Under the pieces are notes generated by a model. That model saw only the letters and a program-made list of their open reading frames with translations, had not been told where the DNA came from and searched no databases. Of a DNA stretch of 64,000 nt, positions 57,071 through 64,000 are shown piece after piece. Position 1 is the first letter of the stretch; each line of letters begins with the position of its first letter. Origin of the DNA: Anaerolentibacter hominis (lineage in GTDB: Bacteria > Bacillota > Clostridia > Lachnospirales > Lachnospiraceae). Location of the stretch: assembly GCF_032380675.1 (NCBI RefSeq), contig NZ_JAWDIX010000001.1:310001-374000 (forward strand). The letters are read 5' to 3'. Position numbers and translations under genes: made by a program.

Positions 57071-57232
57071 AGCTGTTATATCCTTTCTTCTTTCTTCTAT
57101 CTCTATCTATCATGCGCAATACTGGAAAAATTTAATCATATCCCCGGTGCATAAGAAAAATAAAGAGTTAGCGGAATATTGAGATAAGCATATGGAAGAA
57201 AGTGGAAGGACGCATTTGTCGCACACGTTTTC

Positions 57233-57259
57233 TCTTGTACATATGTTATTAGTACAAGA
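57233..57259. promoter_or_regulatory. Dyad and sporulation-type -10 before cotJA
   Basis: TCTTGTAC (57233-57240) and GTACAAGA (57252-57259) form a perfect 8-bp dyad with 11-bp spacer. CATATGTTA at 57240-57248 fits CATA-N3-TA, the -10 of mother-cell sigma-E/sigma-K promoters; I do not see a clear -35. Confidence 0.45.
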
Positions 57260-57282
57260 AAGAAAAAGGAGTCTCAAAGGTT

Positions 57283-57873
57283 ATGGATTATAATAATAGA
57301 ATGCAGCAGGGACGCGGCGGCCGGGCAAATTGCGGCTGTGGCTGTGCCAATGTCTGCGGCGGCTGCAATCCGTGCTCAAACACCGGATGCCACCGCCCTA
57401 CACCCCTGCCAAGTTACCCACAAACACCGGTTGCTCCATCCTGCGGCTGCGGCAGCCCGGCGCCTGCGAAGCCATCCTGCGGCTGTGCTGATCCTGTTCC
57501 GGCCAGACCGGCATGCGGCTGCGGTAATCCTGCTCCGGTAAAACCGGCATGCGGCTGCGGCAATCCCGCACCGGCAAAACCATCCTGCGGCTGTAATAAC
57601 ATGCCGGCAGGGCCATCCTGTCCAGGTCCGATACAGCCAAGACCATTATACGGAGGGCCCGGCCCGGTTATTGCCGGAGGAAATAACTGCAGACCAGATC
57701 CATTAGACGGCATGCCTCTGGCTATGGCATATGTTCCATGGCAGAGATGGAATGACTGCGCGAATTTTGACCCTGACGCGGCACTGAATAATGGAACTAT
57801 GTTTAAAGACTTGCGGTTCCCCTTTGAATTTGCGGGACCGGGATGTTCGTCCAGGAGAGGAGGCTGTCTGTAA
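57283..57873 (+). CDS. cotJA: CotJA spore-coat protein with Cys-rich repeat extension
   Basis: A 196-residue protein. The C-terminal 60 residues match CotJA (MAYVPWQRWNDCANFD, then FKDLRFPF). The first 130 residues are an extension with clusters of CGCG and about four 12-residue units of the form CGCGNPAPAKPS. CotJA of Bacillus is only about 80 residues, so this is a fusion with a low-complexity cysteine-rich coat segment, likely to crosslink by disulfides or bind metal. Start follows AAAGGAG-like AAAAAGGAG. First gene of cotJABC; it indicates a spore former. Confidence 0.9.
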   Translation: MDYNNRMQQGRGGRANCGCGCANVCGGCNPCSNTGCHRPTPLPSYPQTPVAPSCGCGSPAPAKPSCGCADPVPARPACGCGNPAPVKPACGCGNPAPAKPSCGCNNMPAGPSCPGPIQPRPLYGGPGPVIAGGNNCRPDPLDGMPLAMAYVPWQRWNDCANFDPDAALNNGTMFKDLRFPFEFAGPGCSSRRGGCL

Positions 57874-58127
57874 TGGAATGTGGAAATAAATCAATGGCGC
57901 AGATGGTTCACGAATTAAGCTTTATGCTGGACGATCTCATCTTATATCTGGATACGCATCCGTATGATACGGAAGCATTGGCCAGTTATCAGGAGTATCA
58001 GAAGCTTCTGAATCAGGCACAGATGGATTATAACAATACAATCGGCCCTCTTCACGCCAAAGAAGTAGATGTATGCAATGGCTGGGCCTGGATTGACCAG
58101 CCATGGCCATGGGAAGGAGAGTGCTGA
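57873..58127 (+). CDS. cotJB: Spore coat protein CotJB
   Basis: An 84-residue CotJB: MVHELSFMLDDLILYLDTHP, then LASYQEYQKLLNQAQMDYN and the aromatic end GWAWIDQPWPWEGEC. ATG 57873 overlaps the cotJA stop (TAATG). AGGAGG lies 12-17 bp upstream inside cotJA. Part of the inner coat complex with CotJA and CotJC. Confidence 0.93.
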   Translation: MECGNKSMAQMVHELSFMLDDLILYLDTHPYDTEALASYQEYQKLLNQAQMDYNNTIGPLHAKEVDVCNGWAWIDQPWPWEGEC

Positions 58128-58130
58128 TTT

Positions 58131-58745
58131 ATGTGGAATTATGATAGAAAATTGCAGTACCCTGTAAATATTACAAAAACAAACCCGAAAATGGCCCAGG
58201 TCATTATTTCCCAGTTCGGCGGACCGGACGGTGAGCTGGCAGCTTCCATGCGTTATCTGTCTCAGCGCTACTCCATGCCGTACAGAGATGTAGCAGGAGT
58301 CCTGACTGACATTGGTACAGAGGAATTGGCTCATATGGAAATGATCAGCGCTATCGTATATCAGCTGACCAAGAATCTCACACCGGAAGAAATAAAAGGC
58401 ACCAGTTTTGCCAATTACTATGTAGACCACACCACCGGATTATGGCCGCAGGCTGCAGGCGGAATTCCGTTTAATGCATGTGAATTCCAGTCCAAAGGCG
58501 ATGCCATCACCGATCTGCACGAAGATCTGGCTGCAGAACAGAAGGCCAGAACAACTTATGACAACATTCTTCGTCTTGTAGATGACCCGGAAGTATGTGA
58601 TCCGATCCGCTTCTTAAGAGAGCGGGAGCTGGTGCATTATCAGAGATTCGGCGAGTCCCTGCGTCTGGTACAGAGCAGACTGGATTCCAAGAACTTCTAT
58701 GCATTCAATCCAGAATTTGACAAATTTAATCAGATTCCCCGTTAG
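58131..58745 (+). CDS. cotJC: Spore coat manganese catalase CotJC
   Basis: A 204-residue ferritin-fold manganese catalase-like coat protein. Dimetal ligands lie in GTEELAHMEM (near 63-72) and DLHEDLAAEQKAR plus the later ERELVHYQRFGE. It may remove peroxide in the spore coat. Three bp after cotJB with GGAGAG upstream. A terminator follows. Confidence 0.95.
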   Translation: MWNYDRKLQYPVNITKTNPKMAQVIISQFGGPDGELAASMRYLSQRYSMPYRDVAGVLTDIGTEELAHMEMISAIVYQLTKNLTPEEIKGTSFANYYVDHTTGLWPQAAGGIPFNACEFQSKGDAITDLHEDLAAEQKARTTYDNILRLVDDPEVCDPIRFLRERELVHYQRFGESLRLVQSRLDSKNFYAFNPEFDKFNQIPR

Positions 58746-58777
58746 TCGATAAATTAACAGGTTCATTACTGTTTTCC

Positions 58778-58816
58778 GGCAGCATCTCCGTAGATTCGGG
58801 AGATGCTGCCTTTTTT
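58778..58816 (+). terminator. Terminator of cotJABC
   Basis: GGCAGCATCTCC (58778-58789) pairs with its complement at 58799-58810, followed by six T. The family-1 repeat copy B starts 4 bp later. Confidence 0.9.
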
Positions 58817-58820
58817 GCTT

Positions 58821-58998
58821 TCAAGTACGCCTCGGCGTACTTGTTGCAAGCCGCACGTCATGCTTTGCATGACATAATACATCTGTGCGGCTCTGCAATC
58901 CGCCGGAGGCTTTATCTTGGAAGGAGACTAGGCTCCCGCCAAGACGAATTTGTTATTTACACACCACCTATAGAGGTGGGAGTCCAATCTCCTTCCAT
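58821..58998 (+). repeat. Dispersed structured repeat, family 1, copy B
   Basis: 178 bp aligned without gaps to 19281-19458. The second hairpin is one pair longer than in copy A, the third is degraded, the fourth (CCACCT/AGGTGG) is intact. The alternative pairing CTCCCGCC with GGTGGGAG is kept by a G-U pair. It fills most of the interval between cotJC and trkA. Confidence 0.9.
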
Positions 58999-59041
58999 GG
59001 TAAATTTTCGGTCACTTTGACCGTAAAATGTATGTTATTCA

Positions 59042-59069
59042 TTGAAAAATAATGGTCTAATGCTATAAT
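59042..59069 (+). promoter_or_regulatory. Promoter of trkAH
   Basis: TTGAAA (59042-59047), 16-bp spacer, perfect TATAAT (59064-59069), 90 bp before trkA. Confidence 0.75.
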
Positions 59070-59159
59070 GAGTATAATCTTTATGCTATCTTAATGCGAA
59101 AATGAATTTCTTTATGGCATCTTAATACAAAGGAAACAGGAAGGGAAGGTTTGCACGGT

Positions 59160-60518
59160 ATGCAGATCATCATTATCGGCTGCGGTAAAGTGGGAAGAAC
59201 GCTTGCGGAGCAGCTTAGTTCAGAGGGACATAATATTACCATTATCGACAGCGTGGAACAGAAGGTACAGGAAATTACCAACAGCTGCGATATCATGGGG
59301 CTTGCTGGGAACGGAGCCAGTATACAGGTGCAGATTGAGGCCGGTGTGGAGAAGGCGGACCTGCTGATTGCCGTGACGGGGGCGGACGAGCTGAATCTTC
59401 TTTGCTGTCTGATCGCAAAGAAGGCAGGGAACTGTCAGACAATCGCCAGGGTCCGTAATCCCCTCTACAGCCAGGAGATCAACTTTATTAAAGAAAAACT
59501 GGGAATTTCCATGATTATTAATCCTGAGCTGGCCACTGCGGTGGAAATTGCCAGACTCCTGCGGTTCCCTTCTGCTATTAAAATAGATACCTTTGCAAAA
59601 GGGAGGGTGGAACTGCTCAAATTTAAGGTTAAGCCGGAATTTGGGCTGGACGGCTGCCAGCTGTCGGAGCTGAGCACCAGGCTGAAATGTGATATCCTGG
59701 TGAGCGCGGTGGAACGTGGAGACGAGGTGACAATACCGGACGGCAGTTTTGTTCTGCACGATTATGATCTGGTTTCCTTTATCGCTTCCCCGGTTAACTC
59801 ATCAGAATTCTTTAAAAAAATCGGATTTGAGACCCATCAGGTAAAAAATACGCTGATTGCCGGGGGAGGCACCATAGCCCACTATCTGTCCAGACAGCTG
59901 CTTAAGATGGGAATTGATGTCCGTATCATTGAACTTGATAAAGAACGGTGTGAACAGCTGAGCGAGAGGCTGCCGGAGGCGACAATTATTCAGGGGGATG
60001 CTACGGACCAGAGACTGCTTTTTGAAGAGGGCCTGAAACAGGCGGAATCCTTTGTAGCGCTCACCAATCTGGATGAGGAAAATATCCTGCTCTCTTTATT
60101 TGCCCAGAAACATTCACAGGCGAAGGTGGTTGCCAAGGTCAACCGGATCACCTTTGATGACATCGTGGAGCAGCTGGATATCGGAAGCGTGGTTTATCCC
60201 AAATATATAACGGCAGATTACATCATTCAATATGTAAGGGCTACACAGAATTCTATCGGGAGCAATGTAGAAACACTATATACCATACTGGACGGCAAGG
60301 CAGAGGCGCTGGAATTTGCCGTACATGAGGAATCCGCATTGACCGGTGTGGCGCTGTCGGAGCTTGATTTAAAGCAAAACCTTCTGGTCTGCTGTATCAA
60401 CCGCCGGGGCAGGATACTGATTCCAAGAGGACAGGATCAGATACGGAAAGGGGATACGGTTGTCGTTGTTACAACAGAAATAGGGCTCCACGACATACAG
60501 GATATACTGAAAAAGTAG
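59160..60518 (+). CDS. trkA: Trk K+ uptake regulatory subunit TrkA
   Basis: A 452-residue cytosolic protein with duplicated RCK units: first NAD-binding IIIIGCGKVGRTLAEQL (1-18), second LIAGGGTIAHYLSRQL (near 235), each followed by an RCK_C domain (about 140-220 and 370-450). It gates TrkH in response to nucleotides. ATG 59160 is chosen; TTG 59151 sits too close to AAGGGAAGG. trkH begins 19 bp after the stop. Confidence 0.95.
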   Translation: MQIIIIGCGKVGRTLAEQLSSEGHNITIIDSVEQKVQEITNSCDIMGLAGNGASIQVQIEAGVEKADLLIAVTGADELNLLCCLIAKKAGNCQTIARVRNPLYSQEINFIKEKLGISMIINPELATAVEIARLLRFPSAIKIDTFAKGRVELLKFKVKPEFGLDGCQLSELSTRLKCDILVSAVERGDEVTIPDGSFVLHDYDLVSFIASPVNSSEFFKKIGFETHQVKNTLIAGGGTIAHYLSRQLLKMGIDVRIIELDKERCEQLSERLPEATIIQGDATDQRLLFEEGLKQAESFVALTNLDEENILLSLFAQKHSQAKVVAKVNRITFDDIVEQLDIGSVVYPKYITADYIIQYVRATQNSIGSNVETLYTILDGKAEALEFAVHEESALTGVALSELDLKQNLLVCCINRRGRILIPRGQDQIRKGDTVVVVTTEIGLHDIQDILKK

Positions 60519-60537
60519 GAGAAAGGCAGAGAATGCA

Positions 60538-61977
60538 ATGAATTATTCTATGATAAGCTATGTTATCGGCTGGATACTAAACTTTGAAGCCGGGTTTATG
60601 ATCCTGCCCTGCATAACAGCGGCAGTGTACAGGGAGGCACAGGGGTGGACCTTTGTGGCTGCCATGATTATCTGCCTGCTGATTGGAATTCCGCTGACTC
60701 TGCGAAAACCAAAAAATAAGGTTTTCTATATTCGGGAAGGCTTCGTTACGGTAGCCATGAGTTGGATCGTGATCAGTATTATGGGCGCGGTTCCTTTTGT
60801 GCTGAGCGGTTCCATACCCAATGTGATAGACGCGCTGTTTGAAACCGTCTCAGGCTTTACCACGACCGGGGCCAGTATCCTGTCCGATGTGGAGGCGCTC
60901 CCCTACTGTATGTTGTTCTGGCGGAGCTTTACCCACTGGATCGGAGGCATGGGAATTCTGGTCTTTGTGCTTTCTATTCTGCCGCTGTCCGGCGGCTACC
61001 ATATGAACCTGATGAAAGCAGAAAGCCCGGGACCCTCTGTCAGCAAACTGGTGCCAAAGGTGCAGACCACGGCGAAGATACTGTACGGCATCTATATCGC
61101 AATGACTGTACTGGAAATAATCTTGCTTCTGTGCGGAGGCATGCCTTTATTTGATGCTCTGACTACTTCATTCGGAACAGCAGGTACTGGCGGCTTTGGA
61201 ATAAAGAATGACAGTATGGCTGGATATTCTGCTTATCTTCAGAATATAGTGACCTTATTTATGATTCTGTTTGGGGTGAATTTTAATGTTTATTTTCTAA
61301 TATTGATGAGAAAAGGAAAACAGGCGGTGAAAAGTGAAGAGCTTCGATATTATTTGGGGATTATTGGTGTCACAATTGCCGTCATCGCTATCAATATAAG
61401 AAATGTGTTCCCTACCTTTCTGGAGTGCATTCAGCATGCGGCCTTCCAGGTGGCCTCGATTATAACGACGACAGGTTTTGCAACGACAGATTTCAATATC
61501 TGGCCCCAGGTGTCCAAGACGATTCTGGTTATGCTCATGTTTGTGGGAGCCTGCGCCGGTAGTACCGGCGGCGGAATTAAGGTATCCCGCTTTGTCGTTC
61601 TTTTGAAAACAGTGAAAAAAGAACTGTACCAGTTTGTACACCCCAGAAGTGTACGCAAGGTGGCTATGGACGGAAAACCGGTGGAGCATGAGGTTGTGCG
61701 TTCCATCAATGTCTTTTTGATTACCTATGTGATGGTCTTTTCTTTCTCTGTCCTGCTTATCGGTCTGGATAACCATGATCTTACCACTAATTTTACCGCT
61801 GTGGCGGCAACATTGAATAATATCGGGCCGGGCCTGGAGCTGGTGGGCCCCACCCAGAACTTCAGCATATTCTCAGGGGGAGCCAAACTGGTTCTGATCT
61901 TTGATATGCTGGCCGGGAGGCTGGAATTGTTCCCTCTCCTGTTAATGTTTGTGCCCAGGGTCTGGAAGAAGTTTTAA
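60538..61977 (+). CDS. trkH: Trk K+ transporter TrkH
   Basis: A 479-residue channel-like K+ transporter with four M1-P-M2 units. Filter-loop sequences are visible: SGFTTTGAS (near 105), FGTAGTGGFG (near 217), TTGFATTDF (near 315) and NNIGPGLELVG (near 428). It works with the TrkA gating ring. With Kdp this gives the organism both constitutive low-affinity and inducible high-affinity K+ uptake. The terminator at 62039 follows. Confidence 0.95.
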   Translation: MNYSMISYVIGWILNFEAGFMILPCITAAVYREAQGWTFVAAMIICLLIGIPLTLRKPKNKVFYIREGFVTVAMSWIVISIMGAVPFVLSGSIPNVIDALFETVSGFTTTGASILSDVEALPYCMLFWRSFTHWIGGMGILVFVLSILPLSGGYHMNLMKAESPGPSVSKLVPKVQTTAKILYGIYIAMTVLEIILLLCGGMPLFDALTTSFGTAGTGGFGIKNDSMAGYSAYLQNIVTLFMILFGVNFNVYFLILMRKGKQAVKSEELRYYLGIIGVTIAVIAINIRNVFPTFLECIQHAAFQVASIITTTGFATTDFNIWPQVSKTILVMLMFVGACAGSTGGGIKVSRFVVLLKTVKKELYQFVHPRSVRKVAMDGKPVEHEVVRSINVFLITYVMVFSFSVLLIGLDNHDLTTNFTAVAATLNNIGPGLELVGPTQNFSIFSGGAKLVLIFDMLAGRLELFPLLLMFVPRVWKKF

Positions 61978-62038
61978 CAGCATAAAATGAGAAGCAGCAA
62001 AATGGGTTCTTATCCGATTTATTGTATCATTTGGATGT

Positions 62039-62075
62039 AAAAAAACGGAACAGGCATCAGCTGTTACGTTTTTTT
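62039..62075. terminator. Terminator after trkH
   Basis: AAAAAAACG (62039-62047) pairs with CGTTTTTTT (62067-62075), with AACAG/CTGTT inside and one mismatch between. Confidence 0.8.
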
Positions 62076-62200
62076 ATTGGCCCTGACGGGAAAAGTGTGT
62101 TATAGTGTAATATAAATTTTAATTATCCAGGCCGTTTTGTATCAAGAATTATAACTGGCAATGCCAGATCTGGATAATTTATCGAAAGAGGAGTGATTCT

Positions 62201-63562
62201 ATGTCGACATATAATATGAAAGTTACGCCGGAGATGGAGGAACTGACGAAGATCTGTGAGAGTAACAGCCAGATTGATGTTTCTCTTTACAGCAAATATG
62301 ACGTTAAAAGAGGACTGCGGGATATCAACGGTAAGGGTGTTATGGCTGGTCTGACCCAGGTTTCCAATATCGTTTCTTCTAAAGTTGTAGATGGCAAAAG
62401 CGTGCCCTGCGATGGCGAGCTGTATTACAGGGGGATTAATATCCACGATCTGACCCAGGGCTTTTTGTCGGAGGAACGGCTGGGCTTTGAGGAGATTACA
62501 TATCTGCTTCTGTTTGGAGTACTTCCTGACTTGCAGCAGCTGGAAGAATTTAAGCATCTGCTGGCGGCTCAGTGTTCTCTGCCGCGCAACTTCGTGCGGG
62601 ATGTCATTATGAAAGCGCCCAGCAGCGATATGATGAATACACTTTCCCGAAGCGTGCTTACCTTGTATTCCTATGATAAGAACCCGGAAGACATTTCACT
62701 GCCCAATGTGCTGCGCCAGTGTATTAACCTGATCAGTGTGTTCCCCATGCTATCCGTGTATGGTTATCAGGCGCATCAGCATTATAACAAGCATAAGAGC
62801 CTCTATATTCACAATCCGAAGAAAGAACTGTCTGCCGCAGAAAATATTCTGCGTATGCTCCGGCCTGATAAGGCATATACGACTCTGGAGGCAAAGATTC
62901 TGGATCTGGCCCTGGTACTGCATATGGAACACGGCGGCGGAAACAATTCTACGTTTACCACACATGTGGTATCTTCTTCCGGAACAGATACCTATTCAGT
63001 AATTGCCGCGGCTCTGGGCTCTCTGAAAGGGCCGAAACACGGCGGCGCCAACATCAAAGTGGTGAAGATGTTTGACGATATGAAGAAACATGTCCGGGAC
63101 TGGAAGGACGAGGAGGAAGTGAGCCGCTATCTGATCAAGCTTCTGCACAAAGAGGCATTTGATCAGCGGGGGCTGATCTATGGTATCGGTCATGCCGTTT
63201 ACTCGATTTCTGATCCAAGAGCATTGATCTTTAAGAGATTTGTGGAGCAGCTGGCCCATGAAAAGGGCAGAGACAAAGACTACGCTCTGTATGCCATGGT
63301 AGAGCAGCTGGCACCGAAAATCATCGGCCAGGAAAGACACATTTATAAGGGCGTCAGTGCAAATGTGGACTTTTACAGCGGCTTTGTATACAGCATGCTG
63401 GATCTGCCGCTGGAATTATATACGCCGATGTTTGCTGTTGCCCGTATCGTCGGCTGGAGCGCTCACCGGATGGAAGAGCTGATCAATATGGATAAGATTA
63501 TCCGTCCGGCCTATGCCAATGTTCTGCCGGAACAAAAGTACGTGAATCTGAAAGATAGATAA
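62201..63562 (+). CDS. gltA: Citrate synthase
   Basis: A 453-residue citrate synthase. Active-site residues are visible in MEHGGGNN (His near 246), GIGHAVYS (His near 328) and NVDFYSGFV (Asp near 388). It condenses oxaloacetate and acetyl-CoA. It is longer at the N-terminus than short Si-type enzymes. ATG 62201 follows AAGAGGAG. It ends in a terminator; a Na+-pumping decarboxylase is encoded convergently next to it, so oxaloacetate metabolism may link the two. Confidence 0.95.
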   Translation: MSTYNMKVTPEMEELTKICESNSQIDVSLYSKYDVKRGLRDINGKGVMAGLTQVSNIVSSKVVDGKSVPCDGELYYRGINIHDLTQGFLSEERLGFEEITYLLLFGVLPDLQQLEEFKHLLAAQCSLPRNFVRDVIMKAPSSDMMNTLSRSVLTLYSYDKNPEDISLPNVLRQCINLISVFPMLSVYGYQAHQHYNKHKSLYIHNPKKELSAAENILRMLRPDKAYTTLEAKILDLALVLHMEHGGGNNSTFTTHVVSSSGTDTYSVIAAALGSLKGPKHGGANIKVVKMFDDMKKHVRDWKDEEEVSRYLIKLLHKEAFDQRGLIYGIGHAVYSISDPRALIFKRFVEQLAHEKGRDKDYALYAMVEQLAPKIIGQERHIYKGVSANVDFYSGFVYSMLDLPLELYTPMFAVARIVGWSAHRMEELINMDKIIRPAYANVLPEQKYVNLKDR

Positions 63563-63589
63563 GCACTATTAATCAGCATTTTAAATAGC

Positions 63590-63632
63590 GCCAGTAAAGC
63601 TGTGGTAAGTACAGCTTTGCTGGCTTTGTTTT
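63590..63632. terminator. Terminator after citrate synthase
   Basis: GCCAGTAAAGCTGT (63590-63603) pairs with ACAGCTTTGCTGGC (63611-63624, one wobble), followed by TTTGTTTT. Confidence 0.82.
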
Positions 63633-63685
63633 ACAATAAGACGGCTCTCGAAGTGTACCGTCATTTGTTTTCATAAGTTTTGTAT

Positions 63686-63844
63686 CTACTCTTCCGGGAC
63701 ATCCGGTTCTTTCTCCTGGGGTTCATTTTTCCCGCCCAGCTTACCCATGATGACAACCAGCAGGGTGATCAGCAGGATTACGGTAAAGATTCCGGCCATT
63801 CCCTTCCACATAATTTCCAGTGAGAGCATAAAATTTTCTAACAT
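63686..63844 (-). CDS. OadG-like decarboxylase gamma subunit
   Basis: A 52-residue single-pass membrane protein: N-terminal MLENFMLSLEIMWKGM, a helix of about 20 residues and an acidic Pro/Glu-rich tail ending PDVPEE. Small gamma subunits (OadG type) with this shape accompany the beta subunit in Na+-pumping decarboxylases. ATG 63844 follows AAAGGAG. It lies 22 bp downstream of the beta-subunit gene on the minus strand. Confidence 0.7.
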   Translation of the reverse strand: MLENFMLSLEIMWKGMAGIFTVILLITLLVVIMGKLGGKNEPQEKEPDVPEE

Positions 63845-63866
63845 AAGTATACAGCTCCTTTCTTAA

Positions 63867-64000
63867 TCACCCGATCATCTGGGAAACCAGTCCCAGGATC
63901 ATACCGCCGGCTACAACGGAAGCAATCTGACCGGAGACATTTGCCCCGACAGCATGCATAATCAATATGTTCGAAGGATCTTCCTCCAGCGCCATTTTCT
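63867..64000 (-). CDS. Na+-translocating decarboxylase beta subunit (C-terminal part)
   Basis: Only the last 43 or so residues lie in the window; the gene continues past 64000. EEDPSNILIMHAVGANVSGQ followed by IASVVAGGMILGLV is the characteristic C-terminus of OadB/MmdB/GcdB, the membrane subunit that couples decarboxylation to Na+ export. The substrate (oxaloacetate, methylmalonyl-CoA or glutaconyl-CoA) cannot be told from this fragment. The OadG-like gene follows. Confidence 0.88.
   Translation of the reverse strand, partial: KMALEEDPSNILIMHAVGANVSGQIASVVAGGMILGLVSQMIG

Overview
The window reads as chromosome of a spore-forming, anaerobic Gram-positive bacterium of the Clostridia, most likely a Lachnospiraceae-type gut organism. 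The grounds are moderate GC, strong AGGAGG-type ribosome sites, sigma-A promoters, many U-tailed hairpin terminators, a cotJABC spore-coat operon, Feo iron uptake, a Na+-pumping decarboxylase and Firmicutes-type RND, MATE and lipoprotein genes. The taxonomic call is inferred from gene content, not from a marker gene. I see no rRNA, tRNA, phage, transposase or CRISPR array.

Layout. 1-1.5 kb: TetR regulator and a membrane protein. 1.6-10.8 kb: kdpFABC, an unrecognised gene, kdpD and kdpE (high-affinity K+ uptake). 10.8-14.1 kb, minus strand: feoA-feoA-feoB and a DtxR-like regulator. 14.3-16.5 kb: a multi-sensor GGDEF protein. 16.6-19.3 kb: LysR regulator divergent from a cation/proton antiporter with a long charged tail. 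19.5-23.3 kb: minus-strand lipoprotein and membrane protein pair, two XRE regulators around an operator array, and a nitroreductase. 23.5-28.3 kb: two-component system plus ABC-2 type exporter. 28.5-34.6 kb: ROK repressor divergent from a ribose-type sugar ABC transporter and a NagB-like isomerase. 34.7-41.5 kb: a small DUF1874-like protein, a large RND exporter and its two-component system. 41.6-43.3 kb: structured leader (probable guanidine-IV riboswitch) and MATE exporter. 43.3-44.5 kb: M20 amidohydrolase. 44.8-50.3 kb: livJHMGF branched-chain amino-acid transporter and a cytidylate-kinase-like gene. 50.4-54.5 kb: lipoprotein, ECF sigma factor with putative anti-sigma, aldo/keto reductase, Gfo/Idh/MocA oxidoreductase. 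54.7-57.1 kb, minus strand: FAD/Rieske oxidoreductase and a tocopherol-cyclase-like protein. 57.3-58.7 kb: cotJABC. 59.2-62 kb: trkA-trkH. 62.2-63.6 kb: citrate synthase. 63.7-64 kb, minus strand: decarboxylase gamma-like and beta subunits, the latter cut by the window end.

Themes. Potassium and sodium handling recurs: Kdp, Trk, a CPA2-type antiporter and a Na+-pumping decarboxylase. KdpD carries the SXS-X20-FTAXY motif reported for c-di-AMP binding, so second-messenger control of K+ uptake is likely. Envelope stress and export is the second theme (RND, ABC-2, MATE, three OmpR-type regulators counting KdpE).

The least explained material is noncoding. There are two families of dispersed structured repeats: a 178-bp element in two gapless copies plus 33-bp fragments, and a 133-bp element in two copies whose first hairpin shows compensatory base changes. 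A pair of 50-bp REP-like repeats and several regular operator arrays (feo, the XRE pair, the ROK locus, the RND promoter) complete the picture.
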